64,000 nucleotides of DNA, taken from Desmodesmus armatus. Its lineage: Eukaryota > Chlorophyta > Chlorophyceae > Sphaeropleales > Scenedesmaceae. Under the pieces are notes generated by a model. The model did no database searches. It was not told the origin of the DNA and saw only the letters and a list, made by a program, of their open reading frames with translations. Both the position numbers and the translations under genes were made by a program. Positions 28,044-38,508 of the stretch are shown piece after piece; the stretch's first letter is position 1; the number at the start of each line of letters is the position of its first letter. The stretch is taken from NCBI GenBank assembly GCA_007449985.2, contig VIIQ02000071.1, positions 62,001 through 126,000 of the forward strand. The letters run 5' to 3'.

Positions 28044-31000
28044 TCATGCTGTCCAGATCATCCTCCTGCGGGTACTGATTAGGGACACACTTCCTTTGGC
28101 GCCCATAGCCCTGCCTTCGTTCGTGAAAGCCTCGATCACAGTCCTGGCGCCCTTGTTGCCTGACACGGGCTTTGGCAGAGTCACTGTAGCCGTTCCATCA
28201 GCTGAAGTAACCGCCTTTACGGTGACAGTAACCGCCTTGCGTGGTCTGCGGTTGGTCGTGGTGATCTGCACGAAGACGGAGGCGTCTCCGACCGGAGATC
28301 CCTGACGGTTGACCGTGAGTGCGATGGTCGGCTCGCTGCCAGCAGCTGCGCGACGAGGCGCAGCAACAACGATGATGTCAAATGGCGCTTCTGACAGAGC
28401 AGCGCGGGCAGTCACGACCGCGGCGGTTTCGACCAACGCGGCTGTAGATGCTGCGTTGACTGGCCCTCCTGCTGCGATAATGGCCAACTGGGGTGTGGCG
28501 GTTTCCACCAAGTTTGTCAAGGCGCTTGTAGCAGCAGGTGCGGGCTTGCAAGCCCACCACCTGCATTGCCGAACAGACACAGTTGCAGTTAGACAAAGGT
28601 CAGTTGGCTCGGTTGATACGCAGCTAACCACAGGGGAGCCAGAGTCATGGAAGACCAGTAAGGATGCCGGCAAACTTGAAGCACTGCTCACTGAATGATA
28701 CATGTTGAGATCATGGTGTAGCTCAGTGGTGGTTCTTGAGGTGTGTGTGCAGTAAGGCTGACTGACTGGGCGGTGTGACCACTGATAAGCCAGCACCAGG
28801 CATCATGTGACTGTTTCACAGTGATCGCCAACTCCCGTACGTGCGCGTCACGGTGTGCGCGGTGACTGGCACGACAATGACGTATGGCATTACTCACATA
28901 CATCACAACAGACGCTGTGTGCAAGGTTACACAGCAGCATGCAACAAGTGCTGCTGTACGCGGTACCAGGGACCCACCATTCTCCATCCCTGACGCACGC
29001 GTTGCCCGAAGTGCAGCAGAAGTTCCTCCAAGGTGCATCAGTGCAGGTGCCTGCTGCCGTAGGACAAGCGCTGGTGCGGCCTCCGCACTGACCCCAGGGC
29101 TGCACCGCGTTGGAGCAGGTAGGGGGTGGAGGTGGGGGTGGTGGGGTGGGTGTGGCTGTGCACATCCACCACCAGCTGTTGTCCTTGGTGCAGGTGAAGC
29201 CAGAGCGGCAGCAGTAGCCCTGCAGCAGCAGAATATCACAGAATATCACAACGACGTGCATTCAGGTGCATGGCGAGCGTCACCAACCATGCAGCTCAGC
29301 AGATCCACGATGATACGGTTGCAGCCCCATGATCTCAGCGCAATTATTGGTTGATGACAGAGGACAGAGGCAGTACAGGGATTGGGGTCAAAGTCCCATC
29401 TTTCAAAAACGTAAGACTCACCGGCCATTGGCTGTCAGTGCATGAAGCCACGTTGGGTGGGCAGGTGATTGTCATGCCTCCACAGCGGCCCCAAGCGTCC
29501 ACAGTAGCAATGCAGGTGCCAGGTGGTGGTGGGGTCACGGGGGGAGAGGGAGAGGGGGAGGGAGACGGAGAGGGAGAGGGGGAGGGTGAGGGGGATGGAG
29601 AGGGGGATGGGGAGGGTGAGGGAGAAGGAGAAGGAGAGGGGGAAGGAGAGGGAGACGGAGAGGGAGAGGGGGAAGGAGAGGGAGAAGGAGAGGGGGATGG
29701 AGAGGGGGATGGGGATGGCTCGGGGGATGGGGAGGGAGAGGGGGAGGGGGAGGGAGATGGAGAGGGGGTTGGGGAGGAAGAGGGTGTTGCGGGGGGTGGA
29801 GGAGGGGGTGCGGCAGTTCCAGGCTTGCAAGCCCACCACCATGGGTTGTCCTTCTGGCAGGAGTGACCACTGGTGCAGCAAGTGTTCTGTAACGGGAAAG
29901 TGAGGTACCAGCAAACAGGGAATGGACAGCAGGACAGAGGTTGGAGGTCAGTGAATGCCATGTATAAGATTGGGGCATGTTTGCTGCAGCGATGGGTCTG
30001 TACAGTACATTAGTCAATTGCTGACTTTAGCTGCGCATTCAGCATGTAACACCAGCATGGCCTTGCAAGTGACTTGCAAGTGGATTGACCAAATCCAAGA
30101 CTTCAGAGCAGCACTCAACATGTTACACAAAGAGAGCCAGGTGTTCCTCCAGGTTTAGCTCAGCCCTGCACTTACCGCCCAAGGTGTGTCTGTGCAGCCA
30201 CTGCATCCAGAGTCAAAGCCTGCAAGCACACCATGGATACAACAGCACAACCACCCTTGTTCGGTTGGTAAACAGGAGACATGTCATGCAGGATCAACAA
30301 CAGCCAACATGTGGCCAATCAGTGTGTGCTGCACAGATGTGATACGGACTGCAACCCGTGATGGGTCTTGCCACCAGCGCCTGGGTAGGGTTGCTGCTGT
30401 GTGGTGCGCAACTGGTGTTGTGTGCCGCACACTGGTTCGGAACAAACATCACGGGTAAATCAACTGGCGTGGTGAGTTGCACTCCGAGGGTGTGACAAAC
30501 TATGCAAGTAGTACCAGAGCCAACATCCGATACCGGGTAAGGAACATGAATCAAGCTGTGATGTGTCGCACTCACCTCCGCATTTGGCCCAGGGCTGCAC
30601 TGTCAGAGAGCATGGCCCACTCGGTGGGGGTGGAGCTGGGGAGGGGCTGGGTGGGGTGGCTGGTGGTGGAGGAGGGGGTGACCCGGCAGGGGGAGGAGTG
30701 GGGGGTGGTGTGGGAGGGGGTGTCCCAGGTCCTGCTCCACAGGTGGCTAGGTCACCCGTGCTGAGGAAGTAGGCCAGACCTGCTGCTGCTCCAGTGAAAC
30801 CTGCATCGCAGTACATTTGATGGGATTTGAACGCGGTACCGGCAGACAGATCAGACAAAGTGACTACTGAGTGTGGCCACTATGCTGTTGTTTTCACAGT
30901 GTTGTGTACTGCTTTACGCACCTGGTGCACGTGCCGTCAAGACGTCAAGCAGCAGGTGTACATGCACCATAGCACGTAGGGAACATGGCTGCCTCAACAA

Positions 31001-34000
31001 GTAGCCTCTGGAACGTTCATGGTACACCGTACAGTGGAGTACAAGCATGGGTACAAGGTCCAAACTTGCCACTAGTCAGCACGCCAAGGGCTCACAAGGG
31101 TGCCCATAAGGCCTGGCAGAGAAAACAGAAACAACATGCTTGACAGAGACCTACCTGCGTTGTAGTCAACGGCCACCTCACTCTGCTTGTAGTCGTTGCG
31201 GATGTCCGGGTATGCATCGTTTTGGTCTGGGCACAGCAGGGAGGGGACCATAAGGTTTCAGCGGAAGACACAGGCGTTGTCGGCGGGTGGGGGCGCGGCA
31301 AGCCATGTCTGTGTGGGTGTGTACAGGTGAGGTGTGGCTGTTGGTGTCATGGTGATAACATCTGATGCGGATGTGGGTTCTTAGTCTGGCTGGGGTTTGG
31401 TGCAAGCATACCATGCACTGGACTGTGACAAAGTCTGCTAAGTCACAGTTGTCAACACATCACACCTGAAGCAGCGGCTTACCTGGTCCTCCCACCAGAC
31501 CTCCCCACAGAGTGACCTGGGCAGGGTGGCTAGCCATGAAATTGCTCACGTCACAGCAACCTCCGGGGCCAGTGCCTGGCAGCAACAGCAACAGGCATGT
31601 AATGCAGTCATGTCAGTTGCCCTGCCTGCACTGTATGCTGGCATAAGACTGCATCAGTGCCAGTTCTGCTGTTCATTCACCAATCTTGTGTCCCTCCCTC
31701 CTCTGCATCCTCTGCCAATGGCTCCACCTTCCTCGTGCACAAATATGCTGTGCAGGCTGCCTTGGCTGGCCTGTTCCGTGATAGGTGGCAGGGTCTTACA
31801 GAAGGCAGCCCTCGCACTGCACCGTCTGCCGGCATTCACAGGCTTACACACCATGCATGGGTATACCCTCTTGACCCTGGCTTTGATCCTTTCTCTAGAG
31901 ACCATGCAGCCCCGCATATGAAGTTGTGCTTGTCTTTCAACGTGGCACAAAACCTGGCGCAGTTGCGTGTTGGCTCTGCACATCTTGAAATTGAGCAGGG
32001 TCGCAAGCGTAGGGAGTCTGTCCCAAGGGCGGATCGCATCTGTCGTTTGTGCTCTGGTCAGGACGCTTCGCTGGCCAACCGCGCTGCTGTGCTGGCCCGT
32101 ACTGGCACCAGCAACAATGTTGAAGATCTAAAGCACTTCATTCTTGAATGTCCCGTGTATGATGATCTGCGCACCGCCTGCCCAGCCTTTGCTGACCCGG
32201 CTTCAGTCCAGTTGGGTGACCAAGATTGTGTTGCTACTGTGTTTCAACATGCCGAACAGTCGGCCTGGCACACACTTTGTACAAAATGAAAGTGCGCAGA
32301 GCACGCTTGCTTGGCCTTACTATGGGTATTTGACTGACTTTGTTCTGTTTCTTGTGTCCACACTGGTATAGTTGCCTGCCCTCATCTCTGCACACAATAG
32401 GTTCCTAGCATGGCTGGCACTTGCTGCAATTCTGGTGGTTCTGCCTTCTTTGGTCAACCCGGTGTAGGTGGTGCAAACCACCGCAGGGGAGACAACTTAT
32501 GAGGTTCACCTGGCTCGATCCTGGTGGGCAATGCCATTGTTGTTTGGCGAAAATGTCCATGTAACATACTCCCCATAAATACACTGCACAATGTGTGGCT
32601 GTGTCTCTAATTGTACTATAGGCAAGCACTCTGCTCAGTTCCTGTCATTGCTGACGTGACCTTTTTCAAGTAATGTCTCAACGCCCCTCAACAACCCAAC
32701 TATGGATGTTCAATCATGCCATGCACAAGCAGACACATGGACACTTTCATGCAGCCCCACCTGCCTCTCCCGTGCAGCAGGTCCCGCTGTTCTGCAGGGC
32801 ACATGGCTCACTGTACAGGGCAGAGCAGGCAGTCTGCCTGTGGTGTGGCCGCTGGGGCTGGCTTGGCCCGTAGCCGATGACGTAGCTCTTGGTGCTGCCC
32901 CAGCTGCCTAGAGTGTAGCGCATTTGCCTGCGATGCATGAAGCCGGGTCAAGAAGCAGCAGGGCACACATACATACGGCCAGCAATGGTTGGAAGTAGGC
33001 CCAGTGATACCACTTATCGTTCCTGGTATGGTTCTGTCTGTACTGACCTGCCTGCCTGAAACCCGCAGTGTGCATGCATCAGTGCACACATACTGCTGCT
33101 TTCTGGAATGAGCAGATGTTGCTGCTGAACCCCAAACCGTCGACGCCCTTGATGAAGCGTCCCAGCCCTGCTGGCGCTCACCTGCGTGCCCAGCACTGGT
33201 GCTGCTGGCGGCTGGCAGCAGATGCTCCATACTTGCCCATCAGGGTCGCCAGGAACATCGCATTGCCTGTGTTGCGCAGGGTGCCCCACTCACTGTACCA
33301 GGCCAAGCCCTTAGGGGTGTAGCACACTGTGCTGTAGGGGGCTGCTGGGCACAGGGAGTTGGTGTTCTGCAAGCCAAAATACCCAGCGCAAGAGGAGAAA
33401 GGGTGCACGCATGGGTGAGGCGACAAGTAATCAAGCAACAGATTGACATGCACTTCCATCGGTGTGATGGTGCGCCCAGCCAAATAAGAGCCAGGCTGAT
33501 GCACAGTGTCATTTGCGGCCTTCTTGCACATCTATGGTAGGTGGCAGGCTGCAAGGCTTACCTGCCACCTGGCCAGTACGAAGGTCTCCAGCCAGTCCCT
33601 TGCACCTGCTGACACAGACAGGGTTGGCATGCTGGCCAGCACTGCTGCTGCTCCTGGCAGGACACTGTCCCAGTCATACCTAGCGAGCGATGAGAACATA
33701 TAATGAGGCGGCAGAGCACAGCACAGTACACGTCAGGGACAGCTAGCCTTCAGTCTGCACGTCATTATGTGTGTGGAAGCTGACGATGGAGGGTACTGCT
33801 CGCAGAGCGCAAACCCCCAAAACCCTGCAACGGAACAATGGTGTTTCCATGATTTCCAGCTGAAGCAGCATACAAGGACCATGACTCATGTGACAATGTG
33901 ACTACAGACAACATCATATGACTAACAGCATGACTAAGCATGGCCGGCCAACTGAACGCACCCGAAGCTTGTGCCCAGTGACGCCCGTGCTGTGGTCCAC

Positions 34001-37000
34001 CACTGCTCTGCCACTGGGCAGTAGCTGGGTGAGTAGCGGCACAGGTGTGCAGCCCATGCAACATGTGCCTGCCAGCCGTTCCAGGCATAAGTCCGGTAGA
34101 AAAGGTTGCCGGTGGTGGCATAGCTGCAGCAGGAACAGCAACACAGCAGGCAAAACACGAGCTTCAACACGCTGTTGAGTTGTGCTGGTGCACATTCCAG
34201 CAGCTGAAGGTCCACTGAGGATGTATGCATGCTACGACATGCCCACTGCTGGTAGCAGGTGACAGCACTGCTGCTGACCGGTTGGCTGTGTTCATGACAC
34301 ATCCTGCAACAATGTGCAACTATGTGCGATTATGTACGCCCCCCCCCCTTCCTTGCCCTCTACAGGCGAATCCGGCAGCCACTGTGTCGCTCGTCAAGCC
34401 ACTCAGCCACTCACTTCTTCTGATGGGCAGGTACAACCGCAAAGGCGAAGGCCTGCTCGGCCCTCTTGAACAGCGTTGCAGCATAGCTGGTGTTTCCTGA
34501 CTCTCTGAACAGCACTGCACTCGATGCAAACGCTGCCGCGTATGACCCTGCAAAGTCGGCGCCTCCTGTTTGTGCATTCATCAGATAGACTGGGCGCTGG
34601 GCCCCAGCGGTGGGGTTGTGCTCGGGGCGGCCAAAGTAGCCGTGGTCGTCATCGGAGCCCAACTGCAGGAAACATAAAACCGCCAGCACATACAGCAGCA
34701 CAGCAGGTGACAGCACACCCAGCCTTAACACCAATTGTGTGGACAACACCAACGGTAAGTTACTGCAGCAAGGAGCATGTATGTTTGGCAGGGGGCCCTC
34801 ATCTCTCAGTCGTGGTTAGTCAACGCGGGTTTGGTTGTGCTGACAGTCCTGCAATGCATACTTTATGTAACAGAGGTGCATGTCACATAGAGTCCTGTTG
34901 TGTAGGCAGTAACTTGTTTTCCAAGCTGAGGAAGCTAAGTTAGCGGACACTGCCAGCTGTCCGGCTGGCATGCATTCCCACCCTTGTGTTGCATTTGCGC
35001 CTGCTGCAGCAGCAGCGTAGCTACCCCATCATCTCTGCTGTCTGAAAAGGTGCATGCATCAACCCCATTCCTGCTCTGCAGCCCTCACCTGGCTGCAGCA
35101 GCGTAGCCACCCCATCATCCCTGCTGTCTGAAACAGTCCCGGCATTGCTGCACTGCAACACTCATCAAACTTAGTTTCTTGCTCACCTGGCCAACAAACA
35201 CATTGGCAGTAGGTGTGTCTGATGCCGTGATGTGTGCCTTCACCAGCCAGTCAACACCCCACCCAATGTTGCGCAGGGCATGGTGCCACTGCCCGAACAT
35301 GACATGCGTCTCCTTGAACTCAAAGGCAGACAGAGCCAGGTTGGCCACTGCCCAACCCATCGGGTGTGGGGCCTTGATTTGATCTGAGGAAGGTGCATGC
35401 AACAAGCGGTGGATCAAGGGGTGAATGTCCAGGCATGTTGGCGTTCAACAAACAATCAATGCGCAACCGTGCCGCAGCCAGCCACGACTTCCCATGCTTC
35501 ATGCCCCTCACCACTTTGCGCAAGGACACCTCAGCCACCGGCCCCTCAGCACCAGAGCATCAATCACGCAGACTGGCAATGCACATGCCCTAGGTGCTAC
35601 TGTGGTGGTGGTGCAGGAGTACTACCGCTTAGCACACTTGTATGGGCACTCCTCACTGCTGCAGATAGCCCCTGACCCCTTACTTTCCTCGTCTTAATGC
35701 CTCCCCCCCCCCCCCCCAACACACACAACACTGGTAGGGCACCACAACACTGGTGGCACCCACCCCGCACAAGGCCACCTCACCCCCCCCCCTCCACCCA
35801 CCACCCCCTGTGTCACTCACCTCCAGCGTCATACCACCCTCCCACAAGGTCAATGCCGTTGACGTTCTCATTGGTGTGAGCGCTCTTCCTGTATCCCACC
35901 CCATACGGCCCTGTGGTGCCGTACAGCAGCCTGTTCCATGAGGGCAGCACTCCGCTCTGCTGTGCCTCGTAGAAGAGGTAGGAGTAGCCCAGGACTGTGG
36001 AGTACTCATCATCGGTGTTGTTGCCGGCCTGTGAATGTCCATGCAGCAGGAGCACAATCAGTGCGAGGACACTGGAACACAGCAGGGCACATGAAGCTGC
36101 GCTATGGGATGTGCCGTTTTGCGGCTTGTGTGTGGGCCCATTGAAGCCTCAGGGCCAGTTTCTTCAACAGTGTTGTTGGACTGCATCAAGAACCGTGCAG
36201 CACCCAGCTGTGACAACTTGACATCAGACAGCACGAGCAACTGGGACCGTACAGCAGCATAGCTAGGAGCTTGAAATACCTGCAGTTTCCACTTACCGGG
36301 GGTGGGGGTGGGGTGCCTGTTGGCGGAGGGGGTGGAGTGCTGGGTGGGGTGCTGGGGGGTGGGGATGGCACGGCCGGGGGTGGTGCAGGGCTGGGGCTGC
36401 TCACAGCTGGTGGAGGGTTTGGTGTTGGCGTGGGTGGAGGAGTGACGCCACTTGGCAGGATGCGGATATCTGCAAAGCCAGAGCATGCAGCAGCAACCGC
36501 AGCAGAAGAGTTTGCAGGTTGCCAAGGGGCGGAAGTGCGACATAGACGTGCATAGATTGTGTGCACCATGACAGTTGGCAACGGTTGATTTGGTGCTGTG
36601 AGGGGCATGAGCTCCTGCTTTCTGACCCACATACCAAGGTGTTGGGGCAACCTCAAACCCTGCCCGCCCCCCACACTCATCACACACCTGCACAGTTGGT
36701 GAAGAACTCGGGCTTGCCAGATGCAATGCCACACCAGCCAGGGTTGCTGCCATACACCTGAACGACACAAGCACCGTGCAACAGCAGTCAGTAACCTGCT
36801 TCAAGCAGTCTTGTCAGACAAACACCGCACACATGCACAGGGGCCAGATTCTGTATACAACAACACTGCCCCAGCCGTCCCAGCACCCATGTACATGCCA
36901 GCCTGGCCAAATAGAACACTAGTGGCGCAGTGTCTCCTGCGAGTGCAGATGCTAGTGCAGCACAGTTCAGTGATTTGACGAAGGGCCCAGGCCCTCCTGT

Positions 37001-38508
37001 ATCAGCGCACGTACCGCGTTGATACCGTTAGCATATGCGCCGCATGTGGCTGAGTTGCAGCCCTGCAGGATGCAGCTCTGCATGGAGTAGTAGTGCCACT
37101 GCAGTACGCAGCCGCCGTTACAGGCGATGTTGGCAGGAAGCCTGCGGGGCATACAAGAAAACGCACACAGCTACCAGACCTTAGTGCTGCTGCTCACTGT
37201 GCAGCTAGTAGCCAGCAGTGCTGCAAGCATACTTGGTGAAGCAGTTTGCTGGTCTGGGGGAGCCGGCCCAGGGAACCGCACGGGCAGAGAAGAATTGGGG
37301 AGGGAAGACGGCAGATCTGCAGCTACAGCACTTTGATACCACTGCGATCAAGCAAGCAGTGCAGTCAGCTGCTGCCAGTGCTGCTACAGCCACCTTAACG
37401 GTCAGCACTGGTGGTGCTGTGGCCAGAGCTGCTGCCAGCAGCTGCCCTGCCCCCAGCCCTCAACCAGTAGCAGCAGCACATGCTGGTTGTGCTGCAGTTG
37501 CAGTACAGGCTGCTTGTTGCAGCGGTTCCTGTCAAGGCAGCAGCACAAGCCATGTGCTGTGCCTGAGTGGCAGCGCATGCTGGATAGGCTGCCGTTGCAA
37601 CACAGGCTGCTTGTTGCAGTGGTTCCTGTCAAGGCAGCAGCACAAGCCATGTGCTGTGCCTGAGCGGTGTCCTGCAGTCCGCACCTGTACTGCATCACCC
37701 ACTCTGCTGCTCCAGACAGCAGCCAAGTGTCGACCTCGCCGTTGTCCACCCTTGTGAGGTAGTTTGTGCCAAAGCAGGCCTCGTCCAGGCTGGTCTGACG
37801 GGGGCAGATCCTGAACATAAACTTGCCTCCGTGGTTTGAGGTGAGGTACACCTTGATGGTGAGGGTGTCACCCTGGTTGTATGTTGCTTGGATGGGCGTC
37901 ACCAGGTCGGCAAAGTTTGTGGTCATGCCTTGGTAATTGTCGCCACAGGGTCCTGCCAGGCACGGCACAGCACGGAACCCGCTTGTCAGTTCCGCTGCAG
38001 CAGCTGGCAGGTAACGGCTGTAGCGTGGATGGCGTGATGTTTTCAAGCAATTGCTGATGTGCGCCCCATGAGGAGAGCTGTATGACGATCAACGGTTTGA
38101 TTAAACGCATTATGGCTGTACTGCATCGCTGTCACAGCCCTGGTGAGTGGGTTTGTCTTGCAACTGCTGTGCGACTGCTGCGCCAGAACTGTCTCAAGTG
38201 GACACACCTGGCACGGAACCTGGGACACCTCCATTCCCACTCATGTCTGTTGAATTCATCAACAGAACAACACAAGGGTGGTCAGAGCTACAGAGTACGA
38301 CGGGAACAAGCAAGCGGTTCACACACAGTGCAACATCCTCAACAGAGCTTTTTGACTTACGGTTCCAGAACCTGGACTGCTGGTACTCATAGAAGTTCCT
38401 GGATACAGGCTGGCTCAAGTAGCCATGGGACAAAGCACATGGAAGCGATGCAAGCAGCACAAAGGCGATCAATGTGCTCGCCGAGCATCTTGAACGCAGC
38501 CCACCCAT
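28044..38508 (-). CDS. Secreted LPMO-GH9 endoglucanase fusion with three CBM1-like modules and an Ig-like tail
   Basis: Twenty exons (minus order): 38508-38361, 38246-38208, 37952-37685, 37141-37015, 36757-36688, 36469-36297, 36028-35821, 35383-35187, 34662-34415, 34123-33962, 33679-33562, 33366-33182, 32927-32761, 31575-31483, 31226-31155, 30800-30576, 30219-30176, 29886-29422, 29219-28978, 28560-28044. Phases agree at every junction; 3768 nt, 1255 residues. A signal peptide (1-27, ending PCALS) exposes His28 (HGYLSQPVSRNF), as copper LPMOs require. CGDNYQG, LTSNHGGKFMFRICP (second His at 103) and NGGCVLQWHYYS fit AA15/LPMO_10. After a Pro linker (about 218-275), GH9 has GGWYDAGD (342-345), PHHR (675-678) and Glu751 in SEVAVDYNAG, so the catalytic residues are present. 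CBM1-like modules lie at about 822-870, 971-1023 and 1037-1090, two of them ending WWWACKP. A long (Ser-Pro)n linker separates the first and second modules. Big-1-like beta-sandwich text occupies about 1110-1255. It likely attacks cellulose outside the cell or remodels the wall. Confidence 0.9.
29530..29790 (-). repeat. (Ser-Pro)n-coding purine/pyrimidine tract
   Basis: The plus strand is almost pure purine (gaggg/gggga repeats), and the minus strand codes for SPSPSP in exon 18 of the cellulase. Interruptions include one Glu and a few Thr codons. Such hydroxyproline-glycoprotein-like linkers are typical of algal secreted proteins. The tract is likely to vary in length and can form unusual DNA structures. 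Confidence 0.9.
31600..32660 (+). mobile_element. 5'-truncated non-LTR retrotransposon (LINE) 3' end in a cellulase intron
   Basis: On the strand opposite the host gene, an ORF ending at 32287-32289 contains RICRLC, then about 30 residues on NNVEDLKHFILECPVYDDLR. This is the C-terminal zinc-finger-like segment (C-x2-C ... H-x4-C) found after the reverse transcriptase in many LINEs. No RT domain is left upstream, so the copy is 5'-truncated, as LINE insertions usually are. About 350 bases of 3' UTR-like sequence follow, but no clear poly(A) or target-site duplication is visible. It fills most of the 1185-base intron 13 (31576-32760). The ends given are approximate. Confidence 0.75.
35001..35134. 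repeat. Tandem partial duplication in a cellulase intron
   Basis: About 45 bases (ctgcagcagcgtag...ccccatcatc...ctgctgtctgaaa) at 35001-35047 recur at 35091-35134. It lies within intron 8, close to the exon that ends in VFVGQ. It is non-coding. Confidence 0.85.
37505..37666. repeat. 97-bp tandem duplication next to the LPMO exon 3 donor
   Basis: About 65 near-identical bases starting acaggctgcttgttgcag occur at 37505-37569 and 37602-37666. They lie in intron 3, ending about 19 bases from the donor of the exon at 37685-37952. The second copy keeps the cctgag end almost exactly. Confidence 0.9.

Noticed and set aside
29351..29866. Plus-strand ORF of Gly-Glu repeats
   Set aside because: It is antisense to the (Ser-Pro)n exon of the cellulase, whose splice phases and domains are clear.
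36290..36470. Reading the LPMO and GH9 parts as two separate genes
   Set aside because: The Pro-rich linker exon joins both sides in phase with consensus splice sites, and no stop, start or intergenic gap lies between them. Kept as the main alternative to test.
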